64,000 nucleotides of DNA from Fimbriiglobus ruber (GTDB lineage: Bacteria; Planctomycetota; Planctomycetia; Gemmatales; Gemmataceae), in assembly GCF_002197845.1 (NCBI RefSeq), contig NZ_NIDE01000001.1:248001-312000 (forward strand), written 5' to 3'. The position numbers were made by a program, and so were the translations under genes. Within the stretch, counting starts at the first letter, position 1. The number at the start of each line of letters is the position of its first letter. The notes under the pieces are model-generated. The model saw only the letters and a list, made by a program, of their open reading frames with translations, did not search any database and was not told where the DNA came from. Below, in pieces: positions 9,664-17,863 of this stretch.

Positions 9664-10057
9664 AAAACCCCTCGGCTAGGAGATGTCACCGAATCGGGGG
9701 CAAAACAGATGGGAAATAGAAACACGAACCCCCTGCCAAGAGCATACCCAAATCTTCGTCTGCAAAGCAAGTGTCCGCTCGCAAAATCCGAAACGCCGTC
9801 ATTCTGTTGATGTTACGCGCGGATTTTTTCGGGCAATATCGCCGGCAGTGGGTGGCGCAGAAATCACGACGCCGTAATTTTTGGTTACATAAAAGAATAT
9901 TATAATCTACTATAATATTACATAAATAGACGTTAACTTGTTTTATCATATAGTAGTCTGTAGCACAGCGAGAAGAGTTTTGGGCAATTTGACGAGTCTA
10001 GAACTGACGGGCAAGAACGCGTACACTGGCTTCGAAGTCGTACCCCGGAGCCCGTTT
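9664..10057. other. Divergent intergenic region with AT island
   Basis: This 394-base gap separates the DUF1559 gene (minus strand) from the RNase toxin gene (plus strand). Bases about 9875-9965 are strikingly AT-rich against the GC-rich surroundings and include a perfect inverted repeat at 9896-9919. No protein is convincing here. The promoters of both genes probably lie in it. Confidence 0.6.
9896..9919. repeat. AT-rich inverted repeat upstream of the toxin operon
   Basis: Arms AATATTATA (9896-9904) and TATAATATT (9911-9919) are perfect inverted copies around a six-base spacer. The site is about 140 bases before the toxin start. It could be an operator or a promoter element for the RNase/barstar operon, but that is inference from position. 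Confidence 0.55.
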
Positions 10058-11179
10058 ATGATGCGCTTTGTTCCGGCCTTGCTCGGCCTCCTCGTCGGCG
10101 CGGTCGCGGCGCGGGCCGAGGTCGTGTCCCGACCGATCGAATACAAGCACGGCGCCGCCGCGCTGGAGGGGTTGCTCGTTTACGATTCGGCCGGACCCGC
10201 CAAACGGCCGGGCGTACTCCTGGCTCACGAGCAAGGCGCGAGCGGCCCCGCGGCGCGGGCCAAGGCCGGGCAACTCGCCCGCTTCGGGTACGTCGTGCTG
10301 TCCGCCGACCTGTACGGAAAGGGCGTCGTCCCCAAAGACGCGACCGACGCCTCGTCCAAATTGGGGCTGACGGGCAAGGACCGCACCCTGGTCCGCGAGC
10401 GGACGGCGGTCGCCCTCGCGGTTCTCGACAAAATCCCCCAGGTGGACCCGAAGCGGGTGGCGGCCGTCGGGTACGGGGTCGGCGGAACGGCGGTGCTGGA
10501 ATTGGCCCGCGCGAAGGCCGGACTGGAAGGGGTCGTGTGCGTCCACGGTGACCTGACCCCGACCGGGGATGACGGCAAGAGCGTCGGGGCAGCCCTCCTG
10601 GTCATCGTCGGGGCCGACGACCCGAAAATCCCCCTGACTCAGGTGGCTGCCTTCGAAGACGAGATGCGCAAGGGCGGGGTGGATTGGCAACTGGTTCGGT
10701 ACGGCGGGGTCGTGGGCGACTTCACCAACCCGCGGGCCGGTCGCGACCTCAAGGCGGGTCGCGCCTACGACCCGGACGCCGACCAGCGTGCGGGCGACGC
10801 GATCCGCACGTTCTTGACCGAGACCTTCGCGCCGGCCGCGAAGACGGCGGCCCAACCGCCGCCGAAAGGCCCGGCACCGGCTCCGAAACCCGCACCGGGC
10901 GGCGTGAAGGGGGTGCCGGACAAGGCGACGAAGGTTCTGGAATATGTGGACAAGCACGGGGAGGCGATGGAGGGGTACGAAGGTGGCCGGACCTTCGGCA
11001 ACTTCGAGCGGCACCTCCGCGCGACGGACGACAAGGGCGCGCGGATCAAGTACCGTGAATGGGACGTGAACCCGCTCCGGCCGGGCGTCAACCGCGGGGT
11101 CGAGCGTCTCATCACGGGGTCGGACGGGGCGGCGTACTACACCGACGACCACTACGCCACCTTCAAAAAAATTCGCTAA
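10058..11179 (+). CDS. Secreted barnase-like RNase fused to a dead dienelactone-hydrolase domain (putative toxin)
   Basis: A 373-residue protein. Residues 1-20 are a signal peptide. Residues about 21-265 align with planctomycete dienelactone hydrolases, but the nucleophile in the GYCxGG motif is Gly140 (GYGVGG) and the catalytic His position is Gly220 (YGGVVGDF); only Asp188 remains, so this domain should be inactive. A Pro/Ala linker follows (about 268-292). Residues about 295-373 are a barnase/RNase N1-type domain ending DDHYATFKKIR. All three barnase catalytic residues are present: Glu334 (YREWDVN), Arg350 (VERLITG) and His365, with spacing close to barnase 73/87/102. Such enzymes cut single-stranded RNA. 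The barstar gene starts 12 bases after the stop, so they form an operon. I infer an exported RNase toxin whose hydrolase fold serves as scaffold or targeting module. ATG 10058 (or 10061) was chosen for the signal peptide and GGAG site. Confidence 0.88.
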   Translation: MMRFVPALLGLLVGAVAARAEVVSRPIEYKHGAAALEGLLVYDSAGPAKRPGVLLAHEQGASGPAARAKAGQLARFGYVVLSADLYGKGVVPKDATDASSKLGLTGKDRTLVRERTAVALAVLDKIPQVDPKRVAAVGYGVGGTAVLELARAKAGLEGVVCVHGDLTPTGDDGKSVGAALLVIVGADDPKIPLTQVAAFEDEMRKGGVDWQLVRYGGVVGDFTNPRAGRDLKAGRAYDPDADQRAGDAIRTFLTETFAPAAKTAAQPPPKGPAPAPKPAPGGVKGVPDKATKVLEYVDKHGEAMEGYEGGRTFGNFERHLRATDDKGARIKYREWDVNPLRPGVNRGVERLITGSDGAAYYTDDHYATFKKIR

Positions 11180-11191
11180 CGGGAGTCTGCC

Positions 11192-11524
11192 ATGCTGATC
11201 CGGATCGACGCCAGGCGGCTGACCGACGCCGCGGGTTTGCACGCTACACTCAGCGAAGTGTTGGGATTCCCGGCCGGGTACGGGAAGAACCTGGACGCCC
11301 TGGTCGATTGCCTGACGCACCTGGACGACCCCAAGGCCGGCATGACGAAAGTCCACGTCCTCCCCGGCCAGGTCGCCCTGTTAGTCATCGACCACTTGAC
11401 GGGCAAAAGCGCCAAAGAAGCCGCGCAGGTGACCGCCCTTCTGGATGCGGTCGCGTTCGTGAACTGGCGGCGACTGGAGAAGGGCCAGCCCCCGGTGTTG
11501 GCCGTGGCTTACGATCACGGGTAA
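11192..11524 (+). CDS. Barstar-family RNase inhibitor (immunity protein)
   Basis: A 110-residue protein, close to the usual barstar size (about 90). Residues 29-41 read GYGKNLDALVDCL, the central barstar helix. Asp35 and Asp39, which plug the barnase active site in the Bacillus pair, are present at exactly the same positions; Trp38 of barstar is valine here. There is no signal peptide, so it stays in the cytoplasm and would protect the cell from RNase that folds before export. It follows the toxin by 12 bases and is probably translated from the same mRNA. The next gene starts 25 bases further on, so the operon may continue. The family call is firm; the pairing with the upstream RNase is inferred from adjacency and from the known barnase/barstar partnership. 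Confidence 0.92.
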   Translation: MLIRIDARRLTDAAGLHATLSEVLGFPAGYGKNLDALVDCLTHLDDPKAGMTKVHVLPGQVALLVIDHLTGKSAKEAAQVTALLDAVAFVNWRRLEKGQPPVLAVAYDHG

Positions 11525-11549
11525 TTCGGGGCGACGACCGGAGGATGCA

Positions 11550-12629
11550 ATGATTCGGTCCCCACTCTCAAAATCTCTGTTGGTCATGTCGACGGTCGCC
11601 GCTCTCGCCGGTTTCAACCACCTAGCGGCGGCCGACACACCGCGTCCGGACCGGAAGGTGATCGCGGAGAGCGTTGACAAACTGGCGCGACTGAGACCCG
11701 GCCCCGAAGAGGATCGGGCCATCGCCGACCTCGTCCGCAACGGGGTTGCCGCGGTGGAAGAGATCAGCCGCCAGTTGGCGACCGAGCCCGTGGATTTCGG
11801 GCGAGTCCACAGGTCGGTCATTGTCCTGAAAGGCGTAAACTCCGAAAAATCGCGAACACTCTTGCGTCGCATCGCGCTGGGCGAGATGACGGGGGGAAAT
11901 CCCAACCTGGAAGCCTGGGCGGCCCAGGCGTTGATCGCTTGCGACGGAAGCGAGGTCTGGAAGCTGTTGGCGTCGTCCAAGCCGCAAGTTCTGACGACCG
12001 CCCTGAACGCCGTGGGCGAACAGCCGCTGAATCAGGAGCGGGCGGGCATGCTCGTGGACCGCATGAAACACGAGGACGTTCTCGTCAGTGGTCTCTCGGC
12101 CAAGGTTCTGGCCGGGGCGGCGACCGGGCGACTCTCCGACGAAGCTGCCGCGGGCATCTGCCGGTCGCTGGCGGCCGTATCGACCCGGCCCGAGGCGAAG
12201 GTCGTCCAGCCGGACAACCGCAAAGTGGGCACGGCGGTTACGCCCGCGGATACGTATTACGGCTATTACATCCCGGCTCTGGTCTCCCTCCGCGTCGACA
12301 ACGCCGCCCTGCGAGAGTTGGCGAAAGGACTAACCGGGCGGGCGCAAGACGCGGTGACGGTGGCCCTGGCCTGGCGGGGCGATGCGACGGTCCGCCCGGA
12401 CGTTCTCAAGATCGCGCTCAACATGGAAGCGGGGATGTTTCGCATGTGGGCGGTCCACGGCTTGCGAACGGTCGGCACACGTGACGACCTTCCCCTTCTG
12501 CGAAAATTACGTGAGTCCGACCCGCTTGCCGTCGAAGGCGGGATGCAGTGTCTCGGCCCGCCGGGGCCGCGCTTTGTGGTACGCGACGCGGCGAAGGATG
12601 CCATCAGCGCGATCGAAAACCGGAAGTAA
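11550..12629 (+). CDS. Secreted HEAT-like repeat protein of unknown function
   Basis: A 359-residue protein with a signal peptide (residues 1-28, cut near LAAA). The mature part is almost all helical and repeats short paired helices with patterns such as LEAWAAQALIA and VLVSGLSAKVLAGAAT, as in HEAT or armadillo proteins. Near residue 235 a small tyrosine-rich loop (DTYYGYY) interrupts the repeats. No catalytic motif was found. GGAGG at 11540-11544 supports the ATG. It lies 25 bases behind the barstar gene on the same strand and may share its transcript. HEAT-like proteins usually bind other proteins; whether this one works with the toxin pair is unknown. Confidence 0.75.
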   Translation: MIRSPLSKSLLVMSTVAALAGFNHLAAADTPRPDRKVIAESVDKLARLRPGPEEDRAIADLVRNGVAAVEEISRQLATEPVDFGRVHRSVIVLKGVNSEKSRTLLRRIALGEMTGGNPNLEAWAAQALIACDGSEVWKLLASSKPQVLTTALNAVGEQPLNQERAGMLVDRMKHEDVLVSGLSAKVLAGAATGRLSDEAAAGICRSLAAVSTRPEAKVVQPDNRKVGTAVTPADTYYGYYIPALVSLRVDNAALRELAKGLTGRAQDAVTVALAWRGDATVRPDVLKIALNMEAGMFRMWAVHGLRTVGTRDDLPLLRKLRESDPLAVEGGMQCLGPPGPRFVVRDAAKDAISAIENRK

Positions 12630-12647
12630 GGATCGACCGAAAGAGAA

Positions 12648-12687
12648 GTGCCGGGAACTCCCCTTCGCACTCAGACTAACCCGGCAC
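12648..12687 (+). terminator. Weak hairpin terminator candidate
   Basis: Arms GTGCCGGG (12648-12655) and CCCGGCAC (12680-12687) pair perfectly across a 24-base loop, 18 bases after the HEAT-like gene. There is no T run. It may end the toxin/barstar/HEAT transcript. Confidence 0.35.
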
Positions 12688-12917
12688 ATAGGGTGGCGGG
12701 CCGCCGACTCACGAAATCCAGGTTCGAGGGGGTTTTTGCGCTTTTCGCACCTTACAGCGCGTTTTCCGACAGTGGACGGGCCAGGACACCCATGCATGGA
12801 CAATTGTCGGCTCGGTAGACCGCGTTATGTCGTCGAGCATTGACTTGCACGCACGGACCGAGGCCTATTTTTTCGCCGTCGTGCGCAAGAATTGACCGAA
12901 TGATGCTGATTACTCGC

Positions 12918-13127
12918 CTATCGGTTTGCGACGGTGCCAGAGGTCGGTATCCCGATCGACAGCCCGATTGCCGTTAATCCTTTTTCGATCCGATCGAGGT
13001 GGACGAGCCGGACAGCTCGCTCCCCGCTCACCAGGACGCCCAGAGTCACCTGATCCGGGGCCAGGGAAATGCCTTCGACGGGCCTGGGGAAGGAGAGGCG
13101 GACGAGGACTTCAAATCCGTCCGCCAC
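12918..13127 (-). CDS. Short hypothetical protein or C-terminal gene remnant
   Basis: A 69-codon frame whose translation looks protein-like, with alternating hydrophobic residues and high third-position GC (for example VLVRLSFPRPVEGISLAPDQ). I do not recognise it. It has no convincing ribosome site and could be the end of a decayed beta-rich protein. It lies just downstream of a frameshifted gene on the same strand, so the area may be gene debris. Confidence 0.25.
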   Translation of the reverse strand: MADGFEVLVRLSFPRPVEGISLAPDQVTLGVLVSGERAVRLVHLDRIEKGLTAIGLSIGIPTSGTVANR

Positions 13128-13144
13128 ACGACGTAAGGGGGGGG

Positions 13145-13992
13145 TTACCGCGGCAGCCCTTGTAGCTCTGGGAAGTATTCTTGCAGTTTGACATTAGTGG
13201 ACTCTCTCGCTTGCTTAGTCCGTTCTTTGAACTGATTCCCTTTCTCCTTAACCTCTTCGTGCCGCTTTCTCACTTTCGCTTCACTCTCGACCAGATCGGC
13301 TTGGCCGAACGAGACGCCCGAATCGGTTCGTGCGTCTCGAATATCTGAGAGCCTTTCACTGAAGATCGCCAAACTTCCCGGATTGGCCAAGATCTCCCCG
13401 CGGCCTACACCGGACAGGCGAAAAAGTCGCGGGTGAAAACCATCGACAAACGCCGCCCAGTGTTTCCATAAACGAAGATCTTTGCCGAGGCGACCGTAGA
13501 AGTGTGAAAGCGTTACGCGGAACCTATGTGACGGTTCTTCCTCGCCGTTATAAACATGGTACATGATATCGTAACTGGGCATTCTTTTCCTTCCAACCCA
13601 GAAGCCCAATGAGATCTCCAAGAGACCGCAGCCTTGGCGGTATCGTCCCAAAAAGAATAGAGCAGGGGCGTAGTCAGATGCCATCCATCTTCCTCCGACC
13701 ACTGCCTTCTTGCGAGGTCGAACCGTTGGCCGAAGGCGATCTTTTCGCGAAGTCGAAGTTGCCTCCAAGCCGTTTTGTAAGCTTTCAAATCGCACAATGA
13801 ATCAATTTCAAAGGAGAACGTAAACAAGCCCTTTTTGGCTCCGGGGCCGCGAGCGGCATACCGTCGAATCGTTCGGCAGGCGGACACCGCGCGCGAGTAC
13901 AACCGATTCATCTGTAGGCGACACAAGTATAGCTGATAAAGCTTTTCGGCGTCTTCCTGTGCCCGCCAAAGATCGGGGATCGGCTCTGTCAT
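13145..13992 (-). pseudogene. Unknown protein gene broken by one frameshift
   Basis: Two overlapping minus-strand frames together make about 282 codons. The first starts at 13992 (TEPIPDLWRAQEDAEKLY) and reads well to about YSFWDDTA. The second continues sensibly from about LLEISLGFWVG to HFYGRLGKDLRLWKHW and ends in a charged, probably coiled-coil tail (RKRHEEVKEKGNQFKERTKQ). The switch lies somewhere near 13600-13700. Total length is two bases over a multiple of three, as expected for a single indel. It is visibly poorer in GC than its neighbours, which suggests transfer from another genome. I do not recognise the family. It could be a true pseudogene, a sequencing error or programmed frameshifting. 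Confidence 0.55.
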
Positions 13993-14057
13993 CGAAGCGA
14001 TCTCCGCTGCCTAACGGTTAGAATCAAACTCCCACCCTTTCGGACCAACGCATTCGC

Positions 14058-16223
14058 TCAATGCTGAAACAGAAACTCGTCATGGTTCAGCAGCGCGTAC
14101 AGCACATCCTCCAACACACTCTGTCCCCCCTTCGCCCCCGCGGAGGCGAGCCGTTTGCCCACGACCTCCCGCTCGGCCACCGACGGCGGGCGGGAGAGGG
14201 TCGCCAGGAATAGCTCTTCGAGAATATCCACATCAGGTTTGCCGGACTTGACCAGGGTCGCCACCCGGCCGGTCGCGGCGCGGACCTTGGCGTCGAACGC
14301 CCGGCCGCCGACGAGGTGGAGGGCTTGGCCGAGCGTCGTGTCGCCGCCGCGCTCGCACTCGCACGCCATCGCCCGTGCCGGCCGGCCGAAGGCTTCCAGG
14401 AAGGGGTGCTTGTACTCGCCGTCGGGCAGCGACGACGCGGCGGCGCCGGCCGGTTGGCCGGGGTACTTCTCCGGTACGCCGGTCGCGTCCGCGATCGCGT
14501 CGAGAAGTTGCTCCGCGCCCAACCGGCGGACCGGGTAGCGCGAGAAATAGCGGTCGTCGTCGACGTTCGTGGGCGTCGGGGCGGACGAGAGCTGATACGT
14601 CCGCGAGGTCATGACGAGGCGGATCAGGTGCTTGCGGTCGTAGCCGCCGCGGACGAACTCGGCCGCCAGCGCGTCGAGCAGGGCCGGGTGGCTCGGCGGG
14701 TTGGTCACGCGGACGTCGTCGACCGGGTCGACGATGCCGCGGCCGAACAGGTGATACCAGATCCGGTTGACGGCCGCCCGCGCGAAGAACGGGTTGTCCG
14801 GGGCCGTCAGCCACTCGGCGAAAGCAGCCCGGCGGTCCTTGCCCGGTGGGATCGTCGGGACCGCACCGCCCAGGAACTTCGGGGCCATCACCTGGTCGGT
14901 CCGCGGGTGCGAGACCTCGCCGGTGCGGGTCACGTAGACGGTTTCTTCCTTGTCGTAAATCTGCAGGAAAAACGGGCCGTTGCGGTATTCGATCCGCTCG
15001 AAAAACGCGGCGAGGCTGTAGTAGTCGTCCTGCGTCCAGCGCTCGCCCGGGTGGTTGTGACACTTCGCACAGCCGATGCGGACACCGAGGAACAGCTGCG
15101 ACACCTCTTCGGCCCGGAGCCGCGGGTCGCGGAGCCGGCGGTAGAAGCCGACGGGCGGGTTCGAGTAGTTCCCGCCAGTCGCCGTCAGGATGCGGCGGAC
15201 GAACTCATCCTCCGGCACGTTCGCGGCCACCTGCTCGTGAATCCACTGGTGATACTTCACCGCCCCGATCTTGCCGACGAATCGCTGGTTCACGCCGAGT
15301 CGGTCGGCCCACTTCTGCGCCCACCAGTCGGCGAACTCGTCGCGGGCGAGGAGTTCCGTCACGAGCCGGTCGCGCTTGTCCGGCGAGTGGTCCGCGAGAA
15401 ACGCCCGCACGCGGTCCGGCGTCGGCAGGCGGCCGATCGCGTCCAGGTGTGCGCGGCGGACGAACTCCTCGTCGGTGCAGAGGCCGGACGGCTCGACGCG
15501 GAGTTCCTTCAGCTTGGCGAAGACGTGGGTGTCGATGAAGTTGCTTTCCGGCGGGTTCGGCCAGCGGAAGCCGGGGGCCGGGTCGCGGAAGGCGATCACG
15601 GCCGTCGCCATCAGCCCCATGTACTCGGCCGCGACGGCCGCCTCGCCGTGCTTCCGCTTGCGGATGGCGGAATCGGTCACCCCGGCGATCGTCTCGTCGC
15701 TCACCGAGAACCGCGTCAGCGCGGTCACGTCGACGGGCGGGCCGTTCGGGAAGTACGCCGTCACGCGGAGGGCTTGCTCGGTGACGGGTTCGTCGAGAAT
15801 CACGTGGGCCGGCGTCACCTCGACGCGGATCGGCGGGGCGGCCGTGTCGTCGCGCGCGCCCTGGCTGACCCATTCGCGGATGACGCGGGCGAGTTCGCCG
15901 TCGGCGTCGAAGCGCTTGCCGCCTTCGTGGGTCGCCATGCCGGTGGCTTTCGCCAGGACGAGGCTCGCGGCCGGGGAAAGCCGGTCGATCCGCCGGCCCT
16001 CGTGTTCGCGGGCGAGTGATTTGTAATCGAGGCTCGGGTCGTACCCGCGAAGGCTGAGCCGGAAGCCGTTTTTCCCGGTCGGCGTGCCGTGGCAGGCGCC
16101 GGCGTTGCAACCCGCCTTCGTCAACGCCGGCACCACCGCGCGGCGAAAGCTTACCGGCTCGGCGGCCGGGGCTGTGCCGGCACCGACGATCAGCAAGCCG
16201 ATCAGAACGTGAAGCGGTCGCAT
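14058..16223 (-). CDS. DUF1549/DUF1553 planctomycete cytochrome-like protein
   Basis: A 721-residue protein with a signal peptide (residues 1-21). A haem-like motif CNAGACH (residues 39-45, four residues between the cysteines) and the planctomycete stretch NGFRLSLRGYDP follow. DUF1549 comes next, with RRAHLDAIGRLPT and CAKCHNHP starting at Cys385. DUF1553 forms the C-terminal part (NRIWYHLFGRGIVDPVDD) and ends in LLNHDEFLFQH. The family is abundant in planctomycetes, sits outside the cytoplasm and almost always pairs with a DUF1501 gene, here the divergent gene at 16469. A role in breaking down sulfated or complex polysaccharides is often proposed but not shown. The start is set at the ATG that opens the signal peptide; longer in-frame starts add only proline- and arginine-rich residues. 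Confidence 0.92.
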   Translation of the reverse strand: MRPLHVLIGLLIVGAGTAPAAEPVSFRRAVVPALTKAGCNAGACHGTPTGKNGFRLSLRGYDPSLDYKSLAREHEGRRIDRLSPAASLVLAKATGMATHEGGKRFDADGELARVIREWVSQGARDDTAAPPIRVEVTPAHVILDEPVTEQALRVTAYFPNGPPVDVTALTRFSVSDETIAGVTDSAIRKRKHGEAAVAAEYMGLMATAVIAFRDPAPGFRWPNPPESNFIDTHVFAKLKELRVEPSGLCTDEEFVRRAHLDAIGRLPTPDRVRAFLADHSPDKRDRLVTELLARDEFADWWAQKWADRLGVNQRFVGKIGAVKYHQWIHEQVAANVPEDEFVRRILTATGGNYSNPPVGFYRRLRDPRLRAEEVSQLFLGVRIGCAKCHNHPGERWTQDDYYSLAAFFERIEYRNGPFFLQIYDKEETVYVTRTGEVSHPRTDQVMAPKFLGGAVPTIPPGKDRRAAFAEWLTAPDNPFFARAAVNRIWYHLFGRGIVDPVDDVRVTNPPSHPALLDALAAEFVRGGYDRKHLIRLVMTSRTYQLSSAPTPTNVDDDRYFSRYPVRRLGAEQLLDAIADATGVPEKYPGQPAGAAASSLPDGEYKHPFLEAFGRPARAMACECERGGDTTLGQALHLVGGRAFDAKVRAATGRVATLVKSGKPDVDILEELFLATLSRPPSVAEREVVGKRLASAGAKGGQSVLEDVLYALLNHDEFLFQH

Positions 16224-16468
16224 AAGGACACCCGAAAGCCGCCGGCGACAGCGCGGGGAGAACGACGCCGACGGATATTCAATTGGTGCGGGTTGGCGGG
16301 ACGATCGAGGCGGTGGGAACAATCCAACGGAGGTTGATGACAAGTTTACTCACCATTTCCCCGCTTGTCACGAGCCGTCTCGCCTGACCATAATACTTTC
16401 TCTCCACCGACGTTCCCGCCGCTATCGCGCTTCCTGCCTTAATACTCCCCCGCACTGGGGCCTGTCGT

Positions 16469-17845
16469 ATGTCTGATCCGCACGCCGCCTGTCCGGACTA
16501 CCGTCGCTCCGCCGTGTCGCGCCGGTCGATGCTGAAGATCGGGGCCGCCGGGCTCGCCGGTCTTTCGCTCCCGGGTTTGTTGAAGGCCGAGAAGAGCGCG
16601 AAGGTGGCCGGGCGTCAGGCGACGGCCAAGAGCGTCATCCTGCTGTTCCAGTTCGGCGGGGCCAGCCACCTCGACTCGTTCGACCCCAAGCCGACCGGCC
16701 CGGCCGAGATTCGTGGCGAATTCAAGACGATCCCGACCAAGGTTCCCGGATACCTTGTCACCGAACATCTGCCGAAGCTAGCCACCCGGGCGGACAAATA
16801 CGCGGTCGTTCGCAGCGTCCGGCACAGCAAGGGCTCGCACAACTCCGGAGCCTACTACTCGCTCGTCGGCCGCGAACCGCTGATCGACATCGTCACCGCG
16901 AACGCCTCGGCCACCGACTTCCCCCACCCCGGGTCGATCGTCGACCACCTGACGGCCGACAGTCACCGGACGGTGCCGGCGTCGGTCGCGCTGCCGTGGA
17001 TGATCGCCGACGGGCCGTTCCGCACGCCGGGTGAGTTCGCGGGCTTTCTCGGCAAGATGCACGACCCCCTCTGGGCAATCGGCGACCCGAACAGCCCCAG
17101 CTTCAACGTCTCGGAACTCGTCCTGCCCGACGGCATCGACGTGAAACGGGTGGCCGACCGGACCGCGATCCGGGACGATCTGGCCCGCCTGAGCCGCCTC
17201 GCCGACCGGGCCGACGCGGTGAAGGGGATGCACGACTATCAGGCCCGGGCGGTCGACCTGCTCACGTCGCCGCAGACGCGGCAGGCGTTCGCCATCAACG
17301 AGGAGTCGGCAGCACTCCGCGACCGCTACGGCCGCAACACTTACGGCCAGTCGTGTCTCGTCGCCCGCCGGCTCGTCGAGGCCGGGGTGCGGTTCGTGAC
17401 GGTCTACTACTCGCCCGGGATCATCGGGTGGGACACGCACAAGGACAATTTCTCCACACTGAAAAACAGCCGCCTGCCGCACACGGACGCGGCCCTCTCG
17501 GCCCTCCTCGACGACCTGACCGACCGCGGCCTGATCGACGACACGCTCGTCTACTGGACCGGCGATTTCGGCCGGACGCCGAAGATCAATAAGGACGCCG
17601 GCCGCGACCACTGGCCGGCGTGTCAAAGCGTCGTCATGTTCGGCGGCGGCGTCCGTGGCGGCTTGCAGTACGGCACGTCGGACACGCGTGGCGCGTACCC
17701 GCGGGACAACCCGCTCCGCCCGGACGACATCACGGCCACCATTTTCCACGCCCTCGGGCTCGACCCGGCGACCGAGATCCGCGACCAGCTCCGCCGGCCG
17801 ATGCCGATCTCCGCGGGCCATCCGATCAAGGCGCTGTTCGGTTGA
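16469..17845 (+). CDS. DUF1501 (sulfatase-like) exported protein
   Basis: A 458-residue protein. The N-terminus has a twin-arginine-like signal (SRRSMLKIGAAGLAGLSLPG). The mature protein has family motifs such as LLFQFGGASHLDSFDPK, SKGSHNSGAYYS, WDTHKDNF and GDFGRTPKINKDAGRDHWP, which place it in the DUF1501 branch of the alkaline-phosphatase/sulfatase superfamily. Its residues resemble the metal site of that superfamily, but no activity is proven. It is divergent from the DUF1549 partner, with 245 bases between the two starts, so they may share a control region. It ends 18 bases from the convergent PBP4 gene. Confidence 0.93.
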   Translation: MSDPHAACPDYRRSAVSRRSMLKIGAAGLAGLSLPGLLKAEKSAKVAGRQATAKSVILLFQFGGASHLDSFDPKPTGPAEIRGEFKTIPTKVPGYLVTEHLPKLATRADKYAVVRSVRHSKGSHNSGAYYSLVGREPLIDIVTANASATDFPHPGSIVDHLTADSHRTVPASVALPWMIADGPFRTPGEFAGFLGKMHDPLWAIGDPNSPSFNVSELVLPDGIDVKRVADRTAIRDDLARLSRLADRADAVKGMHDYQARAVDLLTSPQTRQAFAINEESAALRDRYGRNTYGQSCLVARRLVEAGVRFVTVYYSPGIIGWDTHKDNFSTLKNSRLPHTDAALSALLDDLTDRGLIDDTLVYWTGDFGRTPKINKDAGRDHWPACQSVVMFGGGVRGGLQYGTSDTRGAYPRDNPLRPDDITATIFHALGLDPATEIRDQLRRPMPISAGHPIKALFG

Positions 17846-17863
17846 CCCGCTAGTTTCGTTGAC

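Larger units (their letters stand above)
12630..13144. other. Intergenic stretch with hairpin and coding remnant
   Basis: This gap after the HEAT-like gene holds a weak hairpin (12648-12687) and, on the minus strand, a 69-codon coding-like remnant (12918-13127). I see nothing else. Confidence 0.4.

Noticed and set aside
9686-9949. Small minus-strand frame in the AT island (87 codons)
   Set aside because: No ribosome site, cysteine- and arginine-rich low-quality translation, and it crosses the likely promoter region.
10140-10850. Active dienelactone hydrolase
   Set aside because: The nucleophile and histidine positions are both glycine, so catalysis by the usual mechanism is not possible.
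14316-16019. A 567-codon plus-strand frame opposite the DUF1549 gene
   Set aside because: Antisense shadow of a gene with clear motifs; no ribosome site and no recognisable domain.
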